The notes under the pieces were generated by a model that saw only the letters and a program-made list of their open reading frames with translations, ran no database searches and was not told the DNA's origin. The position numbers and the translations under genes are program-made. Positions 41,676 through 51,600 of a stretch of 64,000 bases of DNA are shown one piece after another. Origin of the DNA: Acinetobacter equi (lineage in GTDB: Bacteria > Pseudomonadota > Gammaproteobacteria > Pseudomonadales > Moraxellaceae); assembly GCF_001307195.1 (NCBI RefSeq), contig NZ_CP012808.1, positions 1,922,001 to 1,986,000 of the forward strand. Reading direction: 5' to 3'. Every line of letters begins with the position of its first letter. Positions within the stretch are counted from its first letter, which is position 1.

Positions 41676-42530
41676 CTAGGCAGCCATCCTGTAAAAGTCT
41701 TCTGCCATTTGATTTGGTGTCTTAAAGTCCAATCCTTTCTGAATTCTCTGCTGATTATAAAATAGCTCTATGTATTTTGTAATATCTGCTTTAGCTTCTT
41801 CCCTTGTTTTATAATTGCGATGATGAACCAATTCATTTTTTAATATTCTCCAGAAGCTCTCAATAGGAGCATTATCGAAGCAATCACCGCGTTTACTCAT
41901 TGATCCCTGAAATCCATATTTTTCAAGTATCTTTCGATATTCATGACTACAGTATTGGCTGCCCCTGTCAGAGTGAATAATCAAGTCTTGAGAGGGTTTA
42001 TGATTTCGAATCGCCATGCTCAGTGCATTGCAAACGAGCTGTGACGTCATCCGTTCACTCAAGCTATACCCAACTACTTGTTTGCTGCAAAGATCTTTTA
42101 AAGCCGCTAAATACAGCCATCCTTCAGCTGTCCACACGTATGTAATGTCACTTACCCATGCAATGTTTGGAGCAGTCACTGTAAAATTTTGCTCTAACAA
42201 ATTATTGTAAACCGTACGTTGATGGTCGCTATGAGTTGTTTTTTTGAAACGCCTATGCCGCTTACAATACAGCTGATTAAGTTTTTTAATACAACGAACT
42301 GCATACTCGCTAATTTCTATTCCTTGTGCCTGTAAGTACTTGGTTAAACGAATATAACCATAGCTTTCATTGGTTTCTTGGTGAGCAATTTTAACCAATA
42401 TTGTTTGATGATTTCTCTGAATAACCCGCTTACTTAAGCCATATTTTAACCATTCATAAAATCCAGAAACTGAAACGTGGAGTAACCGAGCCATCATAGT
42501 GACTGAGTATGCATGTTTTTGCTGTTTCAT
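41676..42530 (-). CDS. IS3-family transposase OrfB (DDE integrase core)
   Basis: A 284-residue rve integrase-core protein. The catalytic triad is visible: Asp in WVSDITYVW, Asp in IHSDRGSQYCS and Glu in APIESFWRILKNEL (35 residues later). It also has an HTH_21-type N-terminus (SVSGFYEWLK). Its frame is open upstream through the A7 slippery tract in orfA, so it is normally made as an OrfAB fusion by -1 frameshifting. It looks intact. Confidence 0.93.
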   Translation of the reverse strand: MKQQKHAYSVTMMARLLHVSVSGFYEWLKYGLSKRVIQRNHQTILVKIAHQETNESYGYIRLTKYLQAQGIEISEYAVRCIKKLNQLYCKRHRRFKKTTHSDHQRTVYNNLLEQNFTVTAPNIAWVSDITYVWTAEGWLYLAALKDLCSKQVVGYSLSERMTSQLVCNALSMAIRNHKPSQDLIIHSDRGSQYCSHEYRKILEKYGFQGSMSKRGDCFDNAPIESFWRILKNELVHHRNYKTREEAKADITKYIELFYNQQRIQKGLDFKTPNQMAEDFYRMAA

Positions 42531-42541
42531 ATGTGCGTACT

Positions 42542-42841
42542 TTACTGACTTTCTTTGGCAAAGTACGCTGCTGCTTTTTTTAGAAATTCTCTTTCCATTT
42601 CAGCGGTTTTAAGTTGCTGCTTCAGTTTTTTATTTTCCTCGAGAAGAGCAACGAGATCAGGTGAATATTGTTGTGTGCCTACTAATTTTCCAGCTTTTGC
42701 TTTGTTGTACCAATTTGAAAGGGTTTGCATTGAAATGCCAAGCAGTCGTGCTGTTTCTGAAACATTGCCATTGTTTGAATCAATAGCTTTGATTGCTTCA
42801 GCTTTGAATTCTGCTGTATAAATCTTTTGTTTTTTGCTCAT
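42542..42841 (-). CDS. IS3-family transposase OrfA
   Basis: A 99-residue protein with an HTH_8/HTH_28-type domain (YTAEFKAEAIKAIDSNNGNV, ARLLGISMQTLSNWYNKAK) and a C-terminal leucine-zipper-like helix (LLEENKKLKQQLKTAEMERE). CTAAAAAAAG at 42574-42583 (minus strand) is a probable -1 slippery site joining it to OrfB. Confidence 0.92.
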   Translation of the reverse strand: MSKKQKIYTAEFKAEAIKAIDSNNGNVSETARLLGISMQTLSNWYNKAKAGKLVGTQQYSPDLVALLEENKKLKQQLKTAEMEREFLKKAAAYFAKESQ

Positions 42842-42908
42842 GGTAAACTCCTGATAAGTATGTGTAGTTTACCAAGTTAAAGTCTCCGTTTTTTTCAGCA
42901 CACATCAA

Positions 42909-42986
42909 TCAAATGTTGTGCAGGTTATTTGCAAAAGATTAAGTGATCATAAAGAAGATGGTTATACTTGTGAATTTAGGGAATAA
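42909..42986 (+). pseudogene. Immunity-like copy 3, 3' remnant
   Basis: 26 codons reading SNVVQVICKRLSDHKEDGYT and ending EFRE, the C-terminus of copy 1 almost exactly. It lies just beyond the right end of the IS3 element and pairs with the 5' remnant at 41573. Confidence 0.75.
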
Positions 42987-43047
42987 TAATTTATATAAAA
43001 GCTGTCATTACTAAATTGAAATTTTACTTAATTAATTTAAAAATATA

Positions 43048-44022
43048 TTATCCACCAGTCATAGACATGACCCGAATGAGTTTTTTAGGTTTTTCAATAA
43101 ACTCATGCTTAAGTGGTTTAAGTTGAATAGCATGTTTAATTGCTTGTTGTAAGTCTTGGTCGGTTACTTGTGCTTTAAGTAGTGGTGTAAGCGCATATTG
43201 ATATTCATGACCCAAGCACATATATAAAGTACCATCTACCGATAGTCGAACACGATTACAGGTTTGGCAAAAATGTTGTGATAATGGTGTGATATATCCC
43301 ATTAAAAAGGTTTCTTCTTTATTTTGCCAATAACGTGCTGGACCACCGCCATACGTTTGTTCTGTGGGGTGTAATTGAAAGGTTTTACTTAGTTTTTCAA
43401 TAATAGGTTGTAGATTTAAGTATTGATGACGTTGTGCAGTAGAACCCATTGGCATAAGTTCAATTAAGCGTAAGATAAATGAATTTTCTATACAAAAAGC
43501 GACCATTCTTTCTATTTCGTGTTCATTAATACCAGCTAATGCGACCATGTTGATTTTAGTTTTTTTAAAGCCTGCATTTTTAGCAGCTTTTAAACCTCTC
43601 ATGATTTTAGCTTGAGCATCTGAACCAGTTATTTTATGTAAATTATCTTGTGAAAGAGAGTCTAAACTGATGTTTAGGCGGTCTAATCCTGCTTGTTTCA
43701 AATCATATGCATAGTGTTCTAATTGTGTGGCATTGGTACTGAGAGATAAATCTTCAACGCCATCTATAGCTTTTAAACGCTGAACTAGATTTACTATATT
43801 TTTACGTAAAAGAGGTTCACCCCCAGTAAGGCGAAAACGTTTTGTGCCTAATGCAGCGAATTGTGTTACGACACGTTCTATTTCATCAAAATTTAGCCAG
43901 TGTGATGGTTTTTCAAATTCGGTAAATCCTTTAGGAATACAATAGGTGCAACGTAAGTCACAACGATCCGTAATGGAAATTCGTAGATAATCTACTGTAC
44001 GACCATAAGTATCTTGTAGCAT
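43048..44022 (-). CDS. moaA: GTP 3',8-cyclase
   Basis: A 324-residue radical-SAM enzyme that starts molybdopterin synthesis with MoaC. The N-terminal SAM cluster motif is CDLRCTYC (about residues 21-28), the TGGEP motif follows, and the C-terminal second 4Fe-4S cluster is in FCQTCNRVRLSVDGTLYMC. The essential C-terminal Gly-Gly (MTGG) is present. It is separated from the other moa genes by the T6SS module. Confidence 0.95.
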   Translation of the reverse strand: MLQDTYGRTVDYLRISITDRCDLRCTYCIPKGFTEFEKPSHWLNFDEIERVVTQFAALGTKRFRLTGGEPLLRKNIVNLVQRLKAIDGVEDLSLSTNATQLEHYAYDLKQAGLDRLNISLDSLSQDNLHKITGSDAQAKIMRGLKAAKNAGFKKTKINMVALAGINEHEIERMVAFCIENSFILRLIELMPMGSTAQRHQYLNLQPIIEKLSKTFQLHPTEQTYGGGPARYWQNKEETFLMGYITPLSQHFCQTCNRVRLSVDGTLYMCLGHEYQYALTPLLKAQVTDQDLQQAIKHAIQLKPLKHEFIEKPKKLIRVMSMTGG

Positions 44023-44400
44023 GACTTATCTCTTTTTAGTAATTCTAGAGTCATTATAATATTGATGATGGTAGATAGCTTTTCATCAAAAGGTGAAAAT
44101 GATCTAGTTATAAAGACGTATTTGAAACTAAAAAAGAAGTATAACTGTCAAAGATTAAAGAGATATTGTTCATCAATTAGTAAGAAAAATTTACTTTATT
44201 TTTGAACTTAAATTTATTTTTTAATGATCTGAATGTTTATCTAAATATTTAGGGTAAATACTGAGATTAATTAAGTTAATAATAGGTACTTCTTTCATGA
44301 TGTTATTACATTGTTCTTTAAGGATGATCAATAAAGAAATTAGTCATAAATCATGAAAGAAGCAGGAGATTATTCTCTTTGAATAAAAGATCATAAATAA
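44023..44400. other. Gene-free region with a 12-bp inverted repeat
   Basis: No coding frame with a start site. CTTCTTTCATGA (44289-44300) and TCATGAAAGAAG (44351-44362) are perfect inverted repeats 50 bp apart. They could fold the RNA or mark a miniature mobile element. The moaA promoter must lie at the left part of this stretch. Confidence 0.5.
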
Positions 44401-44589
44401 TTAACGAGTTTTACAGGTATTAATACCTATTAAGGTATACAGTGGGCAGAAGGAGAATAATGCTGAAAGTAAAGGAACGATACCAATCCATCCCCAAGCT
44501 CCGATTGTGCCAGACAATGTGAGGGCAATAAGTAAAATACCAATAATCGCTCGAAGTAGACGGTCAATATTTCCAACGTTTTTTTTCAT
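44401..44589 (-). CDS. DUF2892 inner-membrane protein (YgaP-like)
   Basis: A 62-residue protein with two membrane helices (LLRAIIGILLIALTLSGTIG, GIVPLLSALFSFCPLYTLIG) and the opening NVGNIDRLLRA typical of DUF2892. Such proteins occur alone or fused to rhodanese domains. A sulfur-related role near moeB/moaA is conceivable but not shown. Confidence 0.85.
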   Translation of the reverse strand: MKKNVGNIDRLLRAIIGILLIALTLSGTIGAWGWIGIVPLLSALFSFCPLYTLIGINTCKTR

Positions 44590-44877
44590 GAGATATTTCT
44601 CTTATTTAAGTAAAATTTATGTATTTAATAAAAATATAATTACGAATAATTTAATGAAATTTAGGCTTAAATTTCATTTGAATTAAGTAATTTAGATGTA
44701 AATGTTTAAACTCTAATAATGTGAATCTTCTAACAAATCCTATCTCTGATAAGACTTTGCGTCAATTCCTATTTTTGCAAATAAATGAGTATTTTTTATC
44801 ATTTTTATTTATATACCAATATTCATTAAATATATGGCAATGTATTTTAAAATTTCTTATAGAATTTGATCTTTTAA

Positions 44878-45651
44878 TTATTTAGAAAAATAAGAATGGA
44901 GGCTGTTGCTAGAAGAGCAGACTGGGCAATGTGGATTTTTTTCTAGTGCAAGATGATAAGTTGAAAAATCTATTCCTTCAAATTGCACCATTTTTCCAGC
45001 AGAAGACGTGCCAAAACCAATAATAAGTTTCATTACTTCAGCTGCTTGAGCAGCACCAATTTGATGGACAAGAGGTGAAAATACACCATTTTGAGAACAG
45101 CTTTTATCTTCAGTATTTAATTCAGGAAATAAACAAGCATAGCAAGGTGAATTTGCAAGACGTGAATCAAACACGGCTAGTTGACCGCTAAATTGAATAA
45201 CGGATGCACTGACTAAAGGAATATTATATTTTACAGCAGCTTGATTGATTAAATGACGGGTTTTTGAATTGTCTGTACAGTCAACGATTACATCGCACTT
45301 GGGAACATATTTTTCAAGTAATTCTGTATTAATATAAGCATTAATAGGGGTAATATTTAGATCGGAATTTCGCTGATGTAAGTAATGAGCAATGACATCC
45401 ACTTTAGTATGGTGAATATCTTTAGGGGTAAAGGCAAATTGTCGCTGTAGATTGCTGTATTCAATTACATCATGATCACACAGAATTAAATGACCAATTC
45501 CAGCGCCAGCCAAAATAGGAATACAGGCATTACCTAGACCACCACAACCAATAATCATGACCGTTGCTTGTTGTAATTTTTCTTGTCCGTCTAAGTCAAT
45601 TTCATTTAAGAAAATATGGCGGCTATAACGAAGTAATTCATTGTCATTCAT
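44878..45651 (-). CDS. moeB: MoeB/ThiF-family MoaD adenylyltransferase
   Basis: A 257-residue E1-like enzyme. The ATP-binding GCGGLGNACIPILAGAG (about residues 35-51), DCTDNSKTRHLINQAA and zinc-binding Cys pairs (CYACLFPE, CPVCSS) fit MoeB, which adenylylates the C-terminal Gly of MoaD. A conserved Cys in KSCSQNGVFSPL is present. No rhodanese domain. It lies downstream of narI in the same direction, after a long hairpin. Confidence 0.88.
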   Translation of the reverse strand: MNDNELLRYSRHIFLNEIDLDGQEKLQQATVMIIGCGGLGNACIPILAGAGIGHLILCDHDVIEYSNLQRQFAFTPKDIHHTKVDVIAHYLHQRNSDLNITPINAYINTELLEKYVPKCDVIVDCTDNSKTRHLINQAAVKYNIPLVSASVIQFSGQLAVFDSRLANSPCYACLFPELNTEDKSCSQNGVFSPLVHQIGAAQAAEVMKLIIGFGTSSAGKMVQFEGIDFSTYHLALEKNPHCPVCSSSNSLHSYFSK

Positions 45652-45687
45652 AACTTAATTCACACTATTTGTATTATTCATTATAGA

Positions 45688-45738
45688 TAGGCTTCTTCTG
45701 TATCAACGCTAATGGACGTGATGATAAGAAGAAGCCTA
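45688..45738 (-). promoter_or_regulatory. Long hairpin between narI and moeB
   Basis: TAGGCTTCTTCT (45688-45699) pairs with AGAAGAAGCCTA (45727-45738), extended by TATCA/TGATA after a one-base bulge: 17 bp of stem. No U-run follows on the minus strand, so it is probably an mRNA stability or partial-termination element rather than a simple terminator. Confidence 0.5.
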
Positions 45739-45753
45739 CAAGTCTTTAAGATT

Positions 45754-46437
45754 TTAACGACGACGTACTAATTGTGGTGTACGACGTAAATAACTCAAGA
45801 TACCAAATCCACTCCAAATATGAACCAAGCGAGTAAATGGGAAAATCACGAAGAGTGTCATACCCATAAATAAATGTGCTTTAAAGACCCAGTTGGCATG
45901 TACAATATAGCTTGCTGCATCTGCTTTAAATGTCACAATATGCTGTGCCCAAGTCATAAGAGCAACCATTTCTTCGCCATCTGCATGGTGTGCAGAAACG
46001 CCAATGGTAGATAAGCCAAGTAATAGGGTAATTAGAATCCACACTAATACTAGTTTATCTCGCCAAGTCGTATTGGTACTTAAACGATCTGAACTAAAGC
46101 GGCGAATAATTAAAATAAGTAAGCCTAATAGACAGATGAGCCCCATAATACCACCTGCCGCCATAGCAAACATTTGCTTTTGACCGTGTGTGATACCAAT
46201 ATAATCCCAGAATGCGACAGGGGTTAGAAGCCCAACTAAATGCCCAAAGAACAGCCCTAAAATACCAATGTGAAATAAGATATTTCCTAAGCGAAGTTGT
46301 CCTCTGTAAAGCAACTGACTTGATTCAGTTTTCCAGCTATATTGTTCTCGATCAAAGCGAAGCAAACTCCCAAAAAAGAATATAGATAAAGCAATATATG
46401 GATAAATTCCAAAAATAAATTGATGTAAGTAGCTCAT
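45754..46437 (-). CDS. narI: Respiratory nitrate reductase gamma subunit
   Basis: A 227-residue membrane cytochrome b with five helices that takes electrons from quinol. Candidate haem-binding histidines are in NILFHIGILGLFFGHLVGL and in the C-terminal KAHLFMGMTLFVIFPFTRLVHIW. It anchors NarGH to the inner membrane. Last structural gene of narGHJI. Confidence 0.94.
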   Translation of the reverse strand: MSYLHQFIFGIYPYIALSIFFFGSLLRFDREQYSWKTESSQLLYRGQLRLGNILFHIGILGLFFGHLVGLLTPVAFWDYIGITHGQKQMFAMAAGGIMGLICLLGLLILIIRRFSSDRLSTNTTWRDKLVLVWILITLLLGLSTIGVSAHHADGEEMVALMTWAQHIVTFKADAASYIVHANWVFKAHLFMGMTLFVIFPFTRLVHIWSGFGILSYLRRTPQLVRRR

Positions 46438-46447
46438 AATATTGCTC

Positions 46448-47098
46448 CTATACGCTCAGTGGTTTTGAACGAGGCTGAATTTGGACAATTTGTACATCGC
46501 TTGGTTTTTTATTTAATAATGGTTCTGTTCCATCCATGAGTGGACCGAAAGTTTCTAAAGCTTCGTCCATATCATGAATAGGCGCGACTTTTAATTCTTC
46601 TGGTTCTACTGGAGATAAGTGAATTAATAAATCAATGACATTGGCATATAGGGAATCATTTTTACTTAAATTTTTTCCGATATAAGCAATGACATGAATC
46701 GCTTCAGCAAGAAGATGACTTGCATGCTGTTCGGTTTGTAATGATAAAAACTCTAAAAATAATGGTAAATAATCGGGTAATTCATAACCTTGAGGTTCAA
46801 AACCTTGGGCTTGATATTCTTGAAGCAAATTAACCATTGCATCACCGCGATCACGGTTTTCGCCATGTAAATGTTCAAATAAATGTAATGAATGATTTGG
46901 ATTACGATCAAAAGTTGCAACGTAGTCTTCTTGTAATGTAATTAAATCAGTTTCACTTAAGTGTTGAAGTAATGGAGATAAAAGATCAAACCACTTAGGA
47001 AATTTTTTTAAATCCGAGCAGATATCTGCTATCACAGCTTCTTGTAAATCTATGCTCGGATAGCTCAGTAAAGCAGAAGAAAGTTTGAATGGATTCAT
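46448..47098 (-). CDS. narJ: Nitrate reductase molybdenum-cofactor assembly chaperone
   Basis: A 216-residue NarJ/TorD-family chaperone with YVATFDRNPNHSLHLFEHLHGENRDRGDAM (quoted in parts: FDRNPNHSLHLFEHLHGE) and PDYLPLFLEFLS. It keeps NarG competent for cofactor insertion and is not part of the final enzyme. It begins at the narH stop. Confidence 0.93.
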   Translation of the reverse strand: MNPFKLSSALLSYPSIDLQEAVIADICSDLKKFPKWFDLLSPLLQHLSETDLITLQEDYVATFDRNPNHSLHLFEHLHGENRDRGDAMVNLLQEYQAQGFEPQGYELPDYLPLFLEFLSLQTEQHASHLLAEAIHVIAYIGKNLSKNDSLYANVIDLLIHLSPVEPEELKVAPIHDMDEALETFGPLMDGTEPLLNKKPSDVQIVQIQPRSKPLSV

Positions 47099-48639
47099 TA
47101 TTTTTTCCCTCCGCGATTGCTAAAGAAAATGTTTGGTGAAGCTTTGCGTTGTCCAAACAAGCTTGCAGATGACGTACCATCTGAACAGCCGTTGCCAAAG
47201 CTAAAGCCACAAGCGCCTTTATCTTTAAACGTGTCTTCAGCATATTCTTTATGTGAGCTTGGAATGACGAAACGATCTTCATAGTTGGCAATTGCCATAA
47301 TTTGATACATTTCTTCAATTTGTTTCGCAGATAGATGTGTTTTTTCTAAAACTTCAGTCATGCTGATATCTGCTTGCGGCACATGTTTTTGGCGCATATA
47401 GCGACGCATTGTGAGCATGGTTTCAAGAGCATCTAAAACAGGCTCTTCTTTTCCTGCAGTCAGTAAGTTTGCAAGATACTGTAATGGGATTCGTAAATCT
47501 TTAACTTCAGGAATTAAGCCATGTTTTCCAATCATGCCACTTTCAATGGCAGATTGAATTGGAGATAGCGGTGGAATGTACCAAACCATTGGTAAAGTAC
47601 GATATTCAGGATGCAGAGGGAAGGCAACCTTCCACTCAATAGCCATACGATAAATAGGTGATGTTTTGGCTGCATCCACCCATGCTTGTGGAATACCTTG
47701 TTTGAGTGCTTCTGCTTGAACAGCTGGATCATTCGGATCTAAGAATAGATCGAGTTGTGATTGATATAAATCTTGTTCATCGCTTGTAGATGCGGCTTGT
47801 TCAATTTTATCGGCATCATATAAAAGCACACCTAAATAACGAATACGCCCAACGCAGCTTTCTGAACATACGGTTGGTTGACCTGCTTCAATACGTGGAT
47901 AGCAGAAAATACATTTTTCAGCTTTACCACTTGTCCAGTTATAGTAGATTTTTTTGTATGGACAACCAGAGACGCACATCCGCCAACCACGACATTTATC
48001 TTGATCTACCAGAACAACGCCGTCTTCTTCACGTTTATAAATCGAACCAGAAGGGCAAGATGCTACGCATGCTGGATTTAAACAATGCTCACATAAACGT
48101 GGTAAGTACATCATGAAGGTATTTTCAAAAGTAGAATACATTTCCTTTTGAATACCTTCAAACAACTGATCTTTTGAACGTTGGTGGAATTCACCTCCTA
48201 GGTCATCCTCCCAGTTTGGTCCCCAATTAATTTTATCCATTTTCTTACCTGTTAAGACTGAAACAGGTCGAGCTGTAGGAGGGGTTTTCATTTCAGGTGC
48301 ATTTTGTAAATGCTCATAATCATAAGTAAAGGGTTCGTAGTATTCATCAATACTTGGCAAGTTTGGGTTTGCAAAAATATTTGAAATAATTTTAAGTTTG
48401 CTACCTTGTTTTAATTCTAACTTGCCATTGTTTTTACGAACCCATCCACCTTTATGAATCTCTTGGTTTTCCCACTGTTTTGGATAACCAATACCAGGTT
48501 TAGTTTCAACGTTATTGAACCATGCGTATTCAACACCATCGCGACTGGTCCAGACATTTTTACAAGTAATTGAACAAGTATGGCAACCGATACATTTGTC
48601 GAGGTTTAGCACCATACCAATTTGTGCTCTAATTTTCAT
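47098..48639 (-). CDS. narH: Respiratory nitrate reductase beta subunit
   Basis: A 513-residue iron-sulfur protein. Four ferredoxin-type Cys clusters are visible: CIGCHTCSITCKN, CEHCLNPACVASCPSG, CRGWRMCVSGCPYK (Trp in one position, as expected for the 3Fe-4S cluster) and CIFCYPR. It carries electrons from NarI haems to NarG. Confidence 0.95.
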   Translation of the reverse strand: MKIRAQIGMVLNLDKCIGCHTCSITCKNVWTSRDGVEYAWFNNVETKPGIGYPKQWENQEIHKGGWVRKNNGKLELKQGSKLKIISNIFANPNLPSIDEYYEPFTYDYEHLQNAPEMKTPPTARPVSVLTGKKMDKINWGPNWEDDLGGEFHQRSKDQLFEGIQKEMYSTFENTFMMYLPRLCEHCLNPACVASCPSGSIYKREEDGVVLVDQDKCRGWRMCVSGCPYKKIYYNWTSGKAEKCIFCYPRIEAGQPTVCSESCVGRIRYLGVLLYDADKIEQAASTSDEQDLYQSQLDLFLDPNDPAVQAEALKQGIPQAWVDAAKTSPIYRMAIEWKVAFPLHPEYRTLPMVWYIPPLSPIQSAIESGMIGKHGLIPEVKDLRIPLQYLANLLTAGKEEPVLDALETMLTMRRYMRQKHVPQADISMTEVLEKTHLSAKQIEEMYQIMAIANYEDRFVIPSSHKEYAEDTFKDKGACGFSFGNGCSDGTSSASLFGQRKASPNIFFSNRGGKK

Positions 48640-48664
48640 TTTATTTTCCTTATACCTTCGCCAT

Positions 48665-51600
48665 TTATTTCGCTTGTTCAGCAGGAGTATCTAACCAATC
48701 GACATTTTTCATTTTACGAACAATGACAAACTCATCGCGGTTCGTTCCAACAGTGCCGTAGTAGTTAAAGCCCCATGAAAGCTGTGCATAGCCACCAATC
48801 ATATGTGTTGGTTTTAAGACAGTTTTGGTTACAGAGTTATGAATACCACCGCGCATTTTGGAAACTTCAGCACCTGGAACATTGACAATTTTTTCTTGAG
48901 CGTGATACATCAAAATCATGGTTTCAGGAACACGTTGACTGACGACAACACGGGCGGCAATGGTGCCGTTAATGTTAAAGACCTCAACCCAATCGTTATC
49001 GACAATACCTGCTTTTTGCGCATCGACTTCAGAGATCCAAACATGTGGACCACCACGAGATAAGCTCAACATTCTTAAATTGTCTGAATAGGTACTGTGA
49101 ATACCCCATTTTTGATGTGGTGTAATAAAGTTCAGAACAATTTCAGTTTCGCCATTTGAATGTTGACCTAACATTTTGGCTGTTGTTTTTAAATCGACTG
49201 CAGGTTTATAGACACAGAATCCTTCACCAAATGCACGCATCCATTGATGGTCTTGATAAAACTGTTGACGACCAGTCAATGTACGCCAAGGAATTAACTC
49301 ATGAACGTTGGTATAACCTGCGTTATAGCTCACTTCTTCACTTTCTAAACCTGACCATGTTGGTGATGAAATAATTTTACGTGGCTGTGCTTGTACATCA
49401 CGGAAACGAATAGAATCATGCTCACGTGGTGTTGCTAAATAAGTATGATCAATACCTGTATTTTTAGATAATGCACCCCATGCTTTCACTGCAACATGAC
49501 CATTGGTTTCTGGTGCTAAAGTTAAAATCATTTCTGCAGCATCAATTGCTGTATTGAGTTTTGGCTGACCTTGAGCAATACCTTCTTTTTGGGTCTGGTT
49601 AATGCCTCTTAAAATTTCAACTTCATGTTTAGTATCCCAACTAATGCCTTTACCGCCATTACCTAGTTTTTCAAGAAGTGGTCCAACAGAGGTAAATTTG
49701 TCATAAATAGCACCATAATTACGTTCTACAACGGTCATGGCTGGCATTGTTTTTCCAGGAATTGGATCACATTCACCTTTTTTCCAATCTTTGGCATCAA
49801 AGGGTTGCCCAAGTTCTTGAGGGCTATCGTGCATGAGTGGTGTGAGGACTAAGTCTTGTTGTGTACCTAAGTAGTGCTTACTCATCTCTGAGAATTTTTT
49901 AGCTAAGCCTTTATAAATTTCCCAGTCTGTTTTACTTTCCCAAAGTGGTTGAACTGCTTCACTCAGTGGATGAATAAACGGATGCATATCTGAGGTATTT
50001 AAGTCATCTTTTTCATACCAAGTTGCTGTTGGTAATACGATATCTGCATATAAACAAGTGGTTGACATACGGAAATCAAGTACAGTCAGTAAATCTAATT
50101 TACCTTCAACAGCAGGACGTACTTTAATTTCTTTTGGTTTAATACAGTCATCTTCATTACTCATCACGGCATTTTGTGTACCGAGTAAGTATTTTAAGAA
50201 ATACTCATGTCCTTTGCCTGATGAACCAAGAATATTTGAACGCCATACAAATAAATTACGTGGGAAGTTTGCAGGATTGTCTGGATCATTACATGCCATA
50301 TCAATCGTGCCATTTTTTAGCCCGTTAACTGTATATTCAATTGGATCTTGTTCAAGTGTTTTTGCATCTTGCGTCACTTTCAGCGGGTTAATGGAGAGTT
50401 GTGGAGCTGATGGTAACCAACCCATACGTTCTGCTTTGGCGTTATAGTCAATCATCGACATATTTGTAAGTTCATGACCTTGAGTTGGTGCTAGAACCTC
50501 ATCCATGCCTAATTTTTCATGACGCCATTGACTTGTATGTGCATAGAAGAATGATGTGCCATTCATTTGACGTGCAGGACGTTGCCAATCAAGTGCAAAG
50601 GCAAGTGGTGCCCAGCCTGTTTGTGGTCGTAATTTTTCTTGTCCTACATAGTGACACCAACCACCACCAGATTGACCAATACAGCCACACATCATGAGCA
50701 TATTAATAATGCCGCGATATGACATGTCCATGTGATACCAATGGTTAATCGCTGCACCAATAATCACCATAGATTTACCATGTGAATCGTGGGCATTTTG
50801 TGCAAATTCACGTGCAACTTGAATGACTTTTTCAGCAGGTACGCCTGTGTGCTTTTCTTGCCATGTTGGTGTATATGGAATGTCATCTTCATAACTTGAT
50901 GCGACATTTTCACCACCTAAACCACGATCAATACCATAGTTGGCAATGGATAAATCGAAGACCGTTGCGATGTAGCAAGTTGAGCCATCTGCTAATTGAA
51001 GTTTTTTAACAGGGACTTTGCGTAACATGACGTCAGTTGCATCTTTTCCACCAAAATAGTCAAATGCGACATCAATCAATTCATCATGATTTTCAATAAG
51101 GCTAAGTTGTGCTTTGATTTCTTGGCTAGCACTATTTTCTGCTTTTAAGTTCCATTTACCTTGTTCACCCCAACGGAAACCAACAGATCCTTTCGGTGCG
51201 GCTAAGTCACCTGTATTTTCATCAATAACTAAAGTTTTCCATTCAGGATTATTTTGTTCATTGAATTGATCATTGAGTTGGCTAGCACGTAAATAATAGC
51301 TTGGAGTGAATTGACCATTTTCTTCTTTTAATGTGACTAATACAGGCATGTCGGTTAAACGACGACAATAGTCTTGGAAGTAGTCAGATGGATTGTCTAG
51401 ATGAAACTCTTTTAAAATAACGTGACCCATTGCCATAGCAAGCGCAGCATCTGTTCCTTGCTTTGGCGCAAGCCACATATCAGAGAATTTCACCATTTCG
51501 CCGTAATCGGAAGATACCGCAACGGTTTTTGTACCTTTATAACGAACTTCGGTATAGAAATGGGCATCTGGCGTACGCGTCATTGGTACGTTTGAACCCC

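Larger units (their letters stand above)
41634..42907 (-). mobile_element. IS3-family insertion sequence inside immunity copy 3
   Basis: 1274 bp bounded by perfect 15-bp inverted repeats TGATGTGTGCTGAAA / TTTCAGCACACATCA. It carries orfA and orfB. No direct target duplication is visible (AAG on the left, ATC on the right). About 550 bp of the interrupted gene is missing, so a deletion accompanied or followed insertion. Confidence 0.88.

Noticed and set aside
47532-50697. Numerous open frames of 66-129 codons inside narG and narH in other frames
   Set aside because: Overlap intact, highly conserved enzyme genes; no starts with ribosome-binding sites or recognisable protein character.
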